From a bacterium 0.1xD8-71 (lineage in GTDB: Bacteria > Bacillota > Clostridia > Lachnospirales > Lachnospiraceae), in contig RAYR01000010.1 of NCBI GenBank assembly GCA_003612405.1, positions 1 through 64,000 on the forward strand: 64,000 nt of DNA, given 5' to 3'. A program made the position numbers and the translations under genes. Positions 44,396-52,790 of the stretch are shown piece by piece. The notes under the pieces are model-generated. The model was not told where the DNA came from. It did no database searches and saw only the letters and a list, made by a program, of their open reading frames with translations. Each line of letters opens with the position of its first letter. The first letter of the stretch is position 1.

Positions 44396-45390
44396 ATATA
44401 CTTATTCTCCTTCAAGCTGTATTTCCCACCTTTTAGGAATTTATGCTTAATCACCCACCAGCCGGGCACCCAGATATATTTATGCATGGCCGGGGACGCA
44501 CTGCCGATCATCCAGCAGTTCCGGTCGCAGTTTCTCGTGCACCGGCGCACTTTCTCCGCCTGCGGCGAATTCCAAAGTTCCTCCCAAGTCTGCTCCCGCA
44601 GATTACCCATCACTGCCTTCTTCTCCATCCCATTACAGGGAATCACATCACAGAAAGGGTCGATAAAAAAGGCGTTCCTGGACATATCGCAGGGCAGAAG
44701 CCTTTTGTTACCATAGATATAGTTGATCAGCCCATGGTTGAAATAAGCACGGAACCACTTTTTGGGAGACTTGCTCTTCAACAGTTCATTAATCAGCTTC
44801 TCAAAATTCTGCGCCACCTTATACTTATCATCAATCTTATTGTCTGTCTTACGGAAATAGAAAGAATTGTGCAGCGTCGCCGTGGCAAACTCCATATTCA
44901 TCTCGTTGGCGATATTGTAAAGCGGCACCAAGTCCTCACAGTTCATATCCTGCACGGTCATACCGAAGCCCACATCCGGATGCTTCATCTCCACCAGAGT
45001 CTTTAAGGTCTTATACCCTCTGTTAAAGCCGTCCGGGATCCCCCTAATCTTATCGTTGGTCTCCTGTAGGCCCTCGATACTGATACGGATTCCCACCTTG
45101 GGAAACTCCCTGCACAGGGCAATGATACGGTCTGTAAAATAGCCGTTGGTGGAAATGACAATCCTGTCAGATTTCTTATACAATTCCCGCACGATATCCG
45201 GAATATCCTGTCTGATAAAAGGTTCCCCGCCGGTAATATTGGTAAAGGCCATCTCCGGCAGCTTCTTAATATCCTCCAACGTAATCTCTTCCTCCGGTCT
45301 CGTAGGATCCTTAAAACAGTCGCACATATTGCATCTTGCATTACATCTATACGTCACAATGACGGTTCCATATAAAGTTCTCTTCGCCAT
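44392..45390 (-). CDS. Radical SAM/SPASM protein
   Basis: 332 aa. The [4Fe-4S] radical SAM motif is CNARCNMC near residues 16-23, followed by TNITGGEPFIR. The C-terminal SPASM part has DPFCDVIPCNGM and CTRNCDRNCW, enough cysteines for an auxiliary cluster. SPASM enzymes usually modify peptides, but related ones occur in glycan loci where they may act on sugars or lipids. No small precursor peptide is visible next to it. AAGGAG upstream; first gene after the repeat-rich gap. Confidence 0.87.
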   Translation of the reverse strand: MAKRTLYGTVIVTYRCNARCNMCDCFKDPTRPEEEITLEDIKKLPEMAFTNITGGEPFIRQDIPDIVRELYKKSDRIVISTNGYFTDRIIALCREFPKVGIRISIEGLQETNDKIRGIPDGFNRGYKTLKTLVEMKHPDVGFGMTVQDMNCEDLVPLYNIANEMNMEFATATLHNSFYFRKTDNKIDDKYKVAQNFEKLINELLKSKSPKKWFRAYFNHGLINYIYGNKRLLPCDMSRNAFFIDPFCDVIPCNGMEKKAVMGNLREQTWEELWNSPQAEKVRRCTRNCDRNCWMIGSASPAMHKYIWVPGWWVIKHKFLKGGKYSLKENKYI

Positions 45391-45407
45391 TCCTTGCTCC
45401 TTATCTG

Positions 45408-45429
45408 GTATCTGATAAAATCCAGATAC
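45408..45429 (-). promoter_or_regulatory. Inverted repeat GTATCTG/CAGATAC just before the radical SAM ribosome site
   Basis: Perfect 7-bp arms (45408-45414 and 45423-45429) with an 8-nt loop, ending about 6 nt before the AAGGAG of the radical SAM gene. It could be an operator or an RNA hairpin affecting translation. Function inferred from position only. Confidence 0.35.
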
Positions 45430-45521
45430 TCACCAAGTTCATATCTATATTCACGCAAATACATCACAACAATCGTTACTTTTCACACGTTGACCAGAAA
45501 GGACGCTTGAACAGATATATT

Positions 45522-45785
45522 GGCGTGGATGTGAAAAGCAGCCAACAATCCAACCTGTTAAAACGTTAATCATAGCAAGTGTTGTATTTTCAATAAGCAG
45601 GTGCTTATGAGCATGTTTAAATCCTTCGGATTAAAACGGCCGGAACTTAGCGAGGTATTTTCGAGCTTAGTTCCACTGCGAGCTGAAAGCAGCGAGAGCG
45701 TGCCTGTGTTTGAAAATACAACGCTTGCTATCACAATCTTAAGCATGCACTGTTATGTGATAAAATCGGCTGCTTCGCATCCGCC
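45522..45785. repeat. Long imperfect palindrome (MITE/REP-like or structured RNA)
   Basis: Two nested arm pairs: outer 45522-45543 with 45768-45785 (GGCTGCTT...CATCC shared), and inner 22-nt arms 45572-45593 with 45710-45731 differing at one base. The 116-bp centre has a further imperfect repeat (GAACTTAGC with GCTTAGTTC) and a small hairpin ATCCTTCGGAT. No transposase. The shape suggests a non-autonomous mobile repeat or a large RNA hairpin. Confidence 0.65.
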
Positions 45786-45826
45786 CTCATAAGCAATCCG
45801 CGCTTTGCGCTACTTGCTTATGAGGG
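45784..45826. repeat. Hairpin with 13-bp perfect arms
   Basis: Arms CCCTCATAAGCAA (45784-45796) and TTGCTTATGAGGG (45814-45826). The loop contains its own GCGC-TTT-GCGC mini-stem. No T-run follows, so simple intrinsic termination is not evident. Confidence 0.75.
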
Positions 45827-45835
45827 ATGTTCGTC

Positions 45836-45880
45836 AAGTGTATGCGTAGATTCATGCAAGGATGATCTACGCATACACTT
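45836..45880. repeat. Hairpin with 16-bp perfect arms covering a stop codon
   Basis: Arms at 45836-45851 and 45865-45880, 13-nt loop. The inner part of the right arm holds the last codons and TAG of the GT4 gene ending at 45867. A hairpin over the stop codon may protect the mRNA 3' end or end transcription without a U-tract. It may also mean that an inserted repeat supplied the present stop. Confidence 0.75.
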
Positions 45881-47075
45881 TCCTCACTATTTTATCACAA
45901 TATTCTTCCACTGTGTCAAAATTTATCTGTTTGCAATTCTCACTGTATTCCTGGCATAGCTGCGGATTCTCCCACAATTCCCTGATATGTTCTGTCAGTT
46001 CCTCCACATCGCCGCCGCGGAAGATTTCTCCGGTCTTTCCCGCCTGCACCAGTTCCGGCGCACCGCCCAGGTCTGAGACCAGTACAGGCGTGCCGTACAT
46101 CAGGGATTCCATCACGGAAAAAGGCCCGTTCTCATACCATTCTGATGGGTACACACTGAATCTTGCCCCCGCAATCAGGTCTTTGAGGGCATCTCCTGTC
46201 ACAAATCCCCGGTTTTCCACATTTTCTGCCTGTTCCACCCGGTCTTGCAGAGGGCCGCTTCCCGCAAACACAAAGGGAATCTGAAGCAGGGCACTGCACG
46301 ATTCTAACAGGGTCTGTGTTCCCTTTTCCTGGGAGAAGCGCCCGAAATAAAGCACATAATCCCGTTTGTTTTCTCCCTTTACAACTTTGTCTGCATCTTT
46401 TTCAATAAAATTACGCATCATCACAGTCTTGTCTGCCAGCAGAGGGTTGGTATCCAGCTGCTTTTTCATAAATTCACTGGGACAGATAATCACATCCACC
46501 AGGCTGTAAGTACGGCGTTTCGCATAGTATTTCGCCTCTATCGTACCCAGCAGACTCTTGATTCGGGAATTATGAATACAGCGGTTTTTGCTGCAATTTC
46601 CAAACTGCCCGTCACGGCAGGCAAAACAGATCTGTCCTGTGGCTGGAATCCGCATCATATGATTGGGGCACACCCACTGGTAATCATGAGCCGTATACAC
46701 AATCTTTACCCGTCTGCCGGCCTTTTTCTCATAGGCACGGACAGCATAGATTACAGAGGGCGTCAGCTGAAAGTTAATGTTGTTCAGATGCACCACATCC
46801 GGCTGCATATCCCGCAGTACCGCACCCATCTTCCGCTTTGCCTCGGCGGAATAAATGATGCGGAAAGGATAGAGGAGTTTTTGCAGTCTGCCGGTATGAA
46901 AATCCATATTAGAGGTATAGCACTGCGCATGATTACCAACGATGCGGTCTTTGTGCTCCATGCCAAAATACTGCACCTCATGTCCCTTCTTCTGTAAGGC
47001 TTCCCCTAATTTAAAGATATAAGTCTCCGACCCGCCATTTTGGTAAAGAAACTTATTAACCATCAAAATTTTCAT
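45867..47075 (-). CDS. GT4 glycosyltransferase with cysteine-rich insertion
   Basis: 402 aa. GT-B fold; KFLYQNGGSETYIFKLGEAL at the N-terminus, and a donor half with VLYFGRFSQEKGTQTLL and YPSEWYENGPFSVMESLMYG (EX7E). Residues about 135-165 contain HDYQWVCPNH, then ICFACRDGQFGNC and CIHN, a cysteine cluster seen in one GT4 subgroup. The final four codons and the stop lie inside the 45836-45880 hairpin. Confidence 0.9.
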   Translation of the reverse strand: MKILMVNKFLYQNGGSETYIFKLGEALQKKGHEVQYFGMEHKDRIVGNHAQCYTSNMDFHTGRLQKLLYPFRIIYSAEAKRKMGAVLRDMQPDVVHLNNINFQLTPSVIYAVRAYEKKAGRRVKIVYTAHDYQWVCPNHMMRIPATGQICFACRDGQFGNCSKNRCIHNSRIKSLLGTIEAKYYAKRRTYSLVDVIICPSEFMKKQLDTNPLLADKTVMMRNFIEKDADKVVKGENKRDYVLYFGRFSQEKGTQTLLESCSALLQIPFVFAGSGPLQDRVEQAENVENRGFVTGDALKDLIAGARFSVYPSEWYENGPFSVMESLMYGTPVLVSDLGGAPELVQAGKTGEIFRGGDVEELTEHIRELWENPQLCQEYSENCKQINFDTVEEYCDKIVRKVYA

Positions 47076-47096
47076 AACACACGTTTCCTTTTGTCT

Positions 47097-48968
47097 CTAC
47101 TCCCATTTTGCATTATACAATCCCATATCCTCATAGATGGGAATGTATGGACTGTACTTTTCACCGCTGTACTCATAAATCCATCCCTGGTATTTGGACT
47201 GGTCATACTCCAATGGTTCTTTTAATTCTTCCCCATCCATCACTTCCATAGTCCCCACCACACCTTCATAAACCGAATAGGTAACCTGATGCATCTGGCC
47301 ATTGGAAGGCACAGGAAATTCTTCATGGGACACGCCCCACCGCTCACACAGATAATTGAGTCTCTTGGCAATAAAGAATTTGGTATATTTCACATTGGCA
47401 TAGTAATCTTCATAAGTGCCTGCTGATTTTCCTTTGATATTTTTATCCTGCCACAATACTCTGTCCATCTTTACGGAAGGCTCAATCCTTTCCACATAAG
47501 CATCCATCCCTGTGTCCAGAAGTTCTTCAAAGAACGGCAGAAGTTCCTCATATTCCTCCACCATTTTCTCCTGGAACTCCGGTGTGTCATACAAAAGCAT
47601 ATACCAGTTTAGGATAGCATCGAACAGTTTTGTATGTTCTACCACAGAGTATGTATAATCCACAAAACGGCCTTCCAGGGACTCCACATTCCGCTCTCCG
47701 AAGGTATGTTCATAATCCCACACCGGCCCGGTATAGAGTTTATCGTTTCCTGCATCTTTGTAAAAATACATGCTGGTGACGGCTACATCGGTCTCCAGGG
47801 AAATCTCATCCACCAGAAAGGCGCTCACCAGGCTTTCCATATCCAGATACTCCCACACAGCAGGGTCACCGTTTTGCACCATCTGATCAATCCTGTCCAC
47901 ATAAGCCGCTATATAGTCTACCTGTTCCCTGGAGGCATGCATCGGCTCCTTAATGGTAAACCGATAGCCGGCGGAAGTCACAAAACCATTCTTTTCTCCC
48001 TCATAATATTCCTCTGTATCTTTCTCAATCAGGTAGCCGCCATCTATGGTATGAATCTGATCTAACAGATAACCCTTTTTATTGTCCTCCTCATAGTGGG
48101 GCGCACTGTCAATGTTTTCGTTGTTCTGCCGGTTCTCCTTTTCCAGGTCATATATATCCACCCGGCCTTCCCCTACGGTCACGGTTTCTGTAAGCAGATA
48201 AATCCCTGCATATTCCCCGTTTAAATACAGGTCGATCCAGGTGCCCTGCACAGTGTTGGCCATCCCCAGCTCTTCCGCAATATCAAAGGCAATCTTGTTA
48301 TTGAGTTTGCTCCCCTCATTCCACAAAGCAAGCAGACGCCACTTATCGCCTTTGCGGAGACCACATAGCGGGTAGGCGTCCTCTAATTTGATCGTATAAG
48401 GTTTCTTCGGTTTATGCCAGGTGACATTTCCCCTGGAAGCTATCTTGGGCAATTGGTTCTGGTATTCCGTGACGCCGTCCGCAAGAACCACACAGATATC
48501 TCCCGACTCCGCATTGTGGCGCTCTTCGTCAACGTACTCCATATTGCCACTTTCGGTGTTGATAAAAACAGACGGAATATTAGCTGAGCGCATGAAAGTC
48601 ACCTGATATTCATGGGACATATGTTCCCTGTCAACAGTACACAAATGATACTCTCTGTCCTCCTCCCAGGTAAAGGTATCCCCCTTTTCCAGAACCTGTC
48701 CGTCTATCTCCACACACTCTGCACATTCCCCGATTTTAACTTCTTGACTGTGCACGCAGGAAGGCAGGAAGAAATATGCCTTGCCATCCTCCTCGTCCTG
48801 CCACAGACTCACCCGATTGCTGCTCTGCTGCATATTGACATCAATGCAGGGGATGTCCCCCATTGCCTGCAATACCACACTGTTTGCCTCCAGCAAATGC
48901 AGATAAAATAATACCGCCAGAATCAGAATGATCACAATTCCGCCCAGCCAGTATCTCTTCCCCTTCAT
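47097..48968 (-). CDS. CotH-family protein (first of a tandem pair), membrane anchored
   Basis: 623 aa from ATG 48968 (GGGAG 7 nt upstream). One N-terminal membrane segment (about residues 7-27) and an extracytoplasmic CotH domain: ASRGNVTWHKPKKPYTIKL, LNNKIAFDIAEELG, DLYLNGEYAGIYLLTE. CotH proteins are atypical kinases, known from spore coats; others sit in surface loci with unknown targets. The expected WDYDxAFG-type metal site reads WDYEHTFG here, a change that could weaken catalysis. It is 4 bp after its paralogue, and both end with the same PYIPIYEDMG...YNAKWE tail. Confidence 0.87.
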   Translation of the reverse strand: MKGKRYWLGGIVIILILAVLFYLHLLEANSVVLQAMGDIPCIDVNMQQSSNRVSLWQDEEDGKAYFFLPSCVHSQEVKIGECAECVEIDGQVLEKGDTFTWEEDREYHLCTVDREHMSHEYQVTFMRSANIPSVFINTESGNMEYVDEERHNAESGDICVVLADGVTEYQNQLPKIASRGNVTWHKPKKPYTIKLEDAYPLCGLRKGDKWRLLALWNEGSKLNNKIAFDIAEELGMANTVQGTWIDLYLNGEYAGIYLLTETVTVGEGRVDIYDLEKENRQNNENIDSAPHYEEDNKKGYLLDQIHTIDGGYLIEKDTEEYYEGEKNGFVTSAGYRFTIKEPMHASREQVDYIAAYVDRIDQMVQNGDPAVWEYLDMESLVSAFLVDEISLETDVAVTSMYFYKDAGNDKLYTGPVWDYEHTFGERNVESLEGRFVDYTYSVVEHTKLFDAILNWYMLLYDTPEFQEKMVEEYEELLPFFEELLDTGMDAYVERIEPSVKMDRVLWQDKNIKGKSAGTYEDYYANVKYTKFFIAKRLNYLCERWGVSHEEFPVPSNGQMHQVTYSVYEGVVGTMEVMDGEELKEPLEYDQSKYQGWIYEYSGEKYSPYIPIYEDMGLYNAKWE

Positions 48969-48972
48969 GTTA

Positions 48973-50829
48973 TCACTCCCACTTCGCATTATAGAATCCC
49001 ATATCTTCATAAATCGGAATATATGGGCTGTACTTTTCACGGCTGTACTCATATTCCCAGCCCTGATATTTGGAAGCATCATACTCCGGCAGCTCCCACA
49101 ACTCCATGCCGTCCATCACTTCCATGATATCCACCACACCCTCATAGACAGAAAAGGTGACCTTATGCATCTGGCCTGTAGAGGGCACCGTAAAGGGCTC
49201 ATGGAACACTTCCCATCTCTGGCACAGGTAATTCAGTCTCTGGGCAATAAAATATTTGGTATATCTCACATTGGCGTAGTAATCCGCATATTTTCCGGAA
49301 GAATCGCCCTTGATATTCTTATCTTCCCATAGCACCCGGTCCATCTTCACGGAAGCACCGATCCAGTCGGCATACTCATCAATCCCCGTCGCTATCAGTT
49401 CCTCAAAGAAGGGTAACACCTTCTCATATTCTTCCGCCACCCGCTCCTGCATTTCCGGCGTATCATACAGTTTCTGATACCAGTCGATGGCAGAGCCAAG
49501 CCGCTCGTTGTTATTGACGATCGTCTCAAAATAATTCACATACAGACCCTCTCCGGAATTGCGCTCCCCAAAGGCATTGTCATAATCCCAGGCGGGCCCG
49601 GAGTACAGTTTGTCATCACCTTTATCCTTATAGAAGTACATGCTGGTAAGACCCGTATCCGTATTCAGCGCAATCTCATCCACCAGAAACCGTCTGACAA
49701 AGCTGTCAAGATCAAGATACTCCCAGACTGCGGAATCCCCATTCTGCGCCAGGGTATCAACATTTCCCACATACTCCTGTATATACGCCACCTGCTCTTT
49801 GGAGGCATGTTTGGGGGCATTGATCGTAAAATGATCACCGGAAGAACTTAAGAAACCGTTGGCTTCCACTTCGTAATGCTTGGGATGATCTTTCTCGATC
49901 AGATATCCGCCGTCTATGGTCTCTCCGCTTTCCAGAAGATACCCTTTGTTATCCTCCTCCGCATAAGGCACCGCATTATCAATATCCGGATTATACTGTC
50001 GGTTTTCTGCTTCCAGGCTATAGATATCTACCCGGCCCTTCCCCACAGATACGGATTCTGTCAACAGATAGATACCTCTGTACTCTCCGTTCATATACAG
50101 ATCTACCCAGGTTCCCTGGGCCGTATAAGAAAGCCCCAACGCCTCCGCCAGATCCATGGCAATCTTGTTGTCCATCTTACTGCCTTCCCGCCAGAGGGCC
50201 AGCAGTCGGAAAGTATCTCCCTTGTCCAGTCCACAGAGAGGATAATCTGCGGCCAGCTTGATCGAGTAAGGTTTCTTCTCATATCCCCAGGTGGAATTGC
50301 CCCTGCCCGATATTCTGGGCAGAACGTTCTGATACTCCGTGACACCATCGGAGCGTACCACGCAGATATCCCCCGGCTCGTAATTCGCCTTATCCTCATG
50401 CAGATAAGAAAGATCTCCGCTCTCGGTATTGATAAAGACCGCCGGCACATTCTCGGATTTCATGAAAGTAATCTCATAATGACCGACTCCGTATGCATCA
50501 TCCGCAATTGACACAATATGCTCTGTATCCTCCTCCCAGATAAAGGTATCCCCCTTCTCATAAGTCTCCCCGGCAAACTGCACGCTGTCTGTGCCTACAG
50601 TAACCTTGTGGTGATCAATACAGGAAGGCAGAAAGAAATAGGACTTCCCGTCCTCCTCATCCTCCCACAGCGTAATCAGGTTATTACTCTGCTGGGTAGA
50701 CACTCGCAGGACAGGTACGCCATCCGCCATCTCCAGAATTACACTATTGTTTTGCAGAACATACAGGTAACACAGTGCCATGATTATGGCCAAAGCCAAC
50801 ATAAGCCCCATGCAATATCTCTTCCGCAT
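48973..50829 (-). CDS. CotH-family protein (second of a tandem pair), membrane anchored
   Basis: 618 aa. Same plan as its neighbour: one N-terminal membrane segment, then a CotH domain with SGRGNSTWGYEKKPYSIKL, MDNKIAMDLAEALG, DLYMNGEYRGIYLLTE and an intact-looking WDYDNAFGERN. The two proteins align over their whole length, so they arose by tandem duplication. The start overlaps the GT26-GT4 stop as TAATG with AAGGAG upstream. Extracytoplasmic phosphorylation of a surface protein or glycan is possible but unproved. Confidence 0.88.
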   Translation of the reverse strand: MRKRYCMGLMLALAIIMALCYLYVLQNNSVILEMADGVPVLRVSTQQSNNLITLWEDEEDGKSYFFLPSCIDHHKVTVGTDSVQFAGETYEKGDTFIWEEDTEHIVSIADDAYGVGHYEITFMKSENVPAVFINTESGDLSYLHEDKANYEPGDICVVRSDGVTEYQNVLPRISGRGNSTWGYEKKPYSIKLAADYPLCGLDKGDTFRLLALWREGSKMDNKIAMDLAEALGLSYTAQGTWVDLYMNGEYRGIYLLTESVSVGKGRVDIYSLEAENRQYNPDIDNAVPYAEEDNKGYLLESGETIDGGYLIEKDHPKHYEVEANGFLSSSGDHFTINAPKHASKEQVAYIQEYVGNVDTLAQNGDSAVWEYLDLDSFVRRFLVDEIALNTDTGLTSMYFYKDKGDDKLYSGPAWDYDNAFGERNSGEGLYVNYFETIVNNNERLGSAIDWYQKLYDTPEMQERVAEEYEKVLPFFEELIATGIDEYADWIGASVKMDRVLWEDKNIKGDSSGKYADYYANVRYTKYFIAQRLNYLCQRWEVFHEPFTVPSTGQMHKVTFSVYEGVVDIMEVMDGMELWELPEYDASKYQGWEYEYSREKYSPYIPIYEDMGFYNAKWE

Positions 50830-52790
50830 TACGCTTTCTCCTTTTGGGGATGAACAGTCTTCTCACCTGATACCTTCCGGTAAAGTGCCACTGTCTGCCC
50901 TACCACATCATCCCAGTTATATTTCCCGCAGATAAAGTCCACGCTCCTGCTGCCATATTCCTTCACAATCTCAGGATTTGCCAGCATATATTCCAGCTTA
51001 CTCTTTAAATCCTTCACATCTCCTTTACGGAAAGAAAATGCCTTGTCTTCCGTCACCTCTGTATTCTCACAGATATCACTGACCAGACAGCAGTTGCCGT
51101 AACTCATGGCCTCTAAAAGTGTGAGCGCCATACCTTCCACATCACTGGGCAGTACAAAGGCGTAGGCATTGGAGTAGAGTTCCTCCAACATCTGTCCCTG
51201 TACGAAATCTGTCATAATGATTCTTTCATCCCGGGCTGCCATCTGGTGAATCTGCTCCATATATTCCATGGCCTGGCTGCTGCCGCCGGCAATCACCAGC
51301 TTCTTATCCGTCTGAATCTGCCCAAACGCTTCTATCAGATAATGCAGTCCCTTCTCCGGCACAATCCGGGCAAGAAACAGGAAATAACCGTCCTTCTCCA
51401 GTCCGTATTTCGTCCTGATCAGCTCCGCTTCCTTAGGCATCGGTCTGCTGATGCCATTGGGGATATAAGTAACCTGTCTGTGATAAGTATCCGCAAAATA
51501 CTGCTTAACATTCTCCGACAGCACAATCACTTCGTCCGCATATTCAGCCGCCATCTTCTCTCCGAATTTGATCACAAAAGAAGCAAAATTACCCCACTTG
51601 GCCCGCTGCCAGTCCAATCCGTGAACTGTCACCACAATTTTACGTCCCAAAAGTTTCGGTATCCAGAGCATGGCACAGGGCCCCTCCGCGTGATAATGCA
51701 ATACATCATACCTGTGAAAGAGCGCCATAACCGTGGCAAAAAAAGAATAAACGATGGCATTTAAGCTGCTTCGTCTGAACGTGGGCACAATATATACCCG
51801 CACGCCTTTATAGAATTTCCGGCCTTTCCATCCATACTCCTGATCGTATTTCTTGCCGGACACATGATGCCCGAAGCGATTATAGGCATCCACCTGATGG
51901 CCCAGCGCCGCCATCCGCACAGAAAGCTCCTCCACAACAACTTCCACGCCGCCCTCCCTGGAAGGAATTCTCTTATGGCCGATCATGGCAATACGCATGC
52001 CTTCCTTCCTTGCCTTTTTAAGTGCCTTATTCTCTCTGTGCACATAATAAAGGAAAGCAAAATTCGTATTCAGATAACGGGGCAGCATGCGCTTTGGATC
52101 CCGCAGAATCCGAAATACCCATTCCAGACACAGCTTCTGCATCCACATGGGGGCCCGCTTGGTGGTACCCGCCGTAAAATCAAAGGCCGCGCCTACCCCT
52201 AACATCAGTCCTTTCACTTTATGCCGGTGTTCATACATCCATATTTCCTGTTTGGGCGCCCCCAGCGCAACCCAGACAAAATCAGCTCCGCTGTCGTTGA
52301 TCCTGCGGATAATCTCCTCGTCCTCTTCTTTCGTGAGTGTGCGGAAAGGCGGAGAATACATGCCTGCGATCTGTAACTTCGGATAACGTCTGGTCAGCAC
52401 CTTCCGAAGTTCTGCCAGTGTACTCTCCGTACTGCCATAGAAGTAATGCCGGTATCCCTTTTCCGGGGACAGCGCAAGAATTGCCGGCATCAGATCCGGC
52501 CCCGGCACACGCCTGGCCTGTGTGAAACCTCTCTTACGGCTCACAATGGAGAGGGGCTGTCCGTCCGGCAGTGCCATGGCAGCACTGTTCTGTACCAGAC
52601 GGTATTTCTTATCCCGAAAGGCCATCACGGTGGTGTGCACGTTGGAGACACAGATATAGTCTCCTTTCAATGCCTCCAGATTCTGTGTAATATAGGAAAT
52701 GGTATGCTCCATATCCGTGACATTGATATTGGTCTTTAAAATCTTGCAATAGGTCAGTTGTTTATTCTGTTCCTTCTCAGGGTGTCTCAC
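50829..52790 (-). CDS. GT26 (WecG/TagA/CpsF) - GT4 fusion glycosyltransferase
   Basis: 653 aa with two complete enzymes. Residues about 15-240 are a GT26 domain: NVHTTVMAFRDKKYR, LPDGQPLSIVSR, WVALGAPKQEIWMYEHR and GVGAAFDFTAGTTKRAP, typical of UDP-ManNAc(A) transferases. Residues about 262-645 are a GT4 domain starting MRIAMIGHKRIPSREGGVE, with LPSDVEGMALTLLEAMSYG. The junction is a basic linker (ENKALKKARKEG). Fusion suggests two consecutive additions early in repeat-unit assembly. GTG at 52790 is used (AGAGG 10 nt upstream). Confidence 0.88.
   Translation of the reverse strand: MRHPEKEQNKQLTYCKILKTNINVTDMEHTISYITQNLEALKGDYICVSNVHTTVMAFRDKKYRLVQNSAAMALPDGQPLSIVSRKRGFTQARRVPGPDLMPAILALSPEKGYRHYFYGSTESTLAELRKVLTRRYPKLQIAGMYSPPFRTLTKEEDEEIIRRINDSGADFVWVALGAPKQEIWMYEHRHKVKGLMLGVGAAFDFTAGTTKRAPMWMQKLCLEWVFRILRDPKRMLPRYLNTNFAFLYYVHRENKALKKARKEGMRIAMIGHKRIPSREGGVEVVVEELSVRMAALGHQVDAYNRFGHHVSGKKYDQEYGWKGRKFYKGVRVYIVPTFRRSSLNAIVYSFFATVMALFHRYDVLHYHAEGPCAMLWIPKLLGRKIVVTVHGLDWQRAKWGNFASFVIKFGEKMAAEYADEVIVLSENVKQYFADTYHRQVTYIPNGISRPMPKEAELIRTKYGLEKDGYFLFLARIVPEKGLHYLIEAFGQIQTDKKLVIAGGSSQAMEYMEQIHQMAARDERIIMTDFVQGQMLEELYSNAYAFVLPSDVEGMALTLLEAMSYGNCCLVSDICENTEVTEDKAFSFRKGDVKDLKSKLEYMLANPEIVKEYGSRSVDFICGKYNWDDVVGQTVALYRKVSGEKTVHPQKEKA

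Larger units (their letters stand above)
45391..45866. other. 476-bp gene-free block: leader of the radical SAM gene plus nested inverted repeats
   Basis: No plausible gene on either strand. From left to right it holds the ribosome site and a 7-bp inverted repeat before the radical SAM gene, an AT-rich stretch, a long imperfect palindrome (45522-45785), and two perfect hairpins (45784-45826 and 45836-45880). A minus-strand TTGTTG-17-TATAGA pair in the AT-rich stretch near 45440-45470 is a weak promoter candidate. It probably divides the locus into two transcription units. Confidence 0.6.

Noticed and set aside
45572-45731. Invertible promoter flanked by 22-nt inverted repeats
   Set aside because: No promoter boxes are visible in the 116-bp centre on either strand, no recombinase is nearby, and further nested arms suggest a long hairpin. 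Still worth a check for inverted reads.
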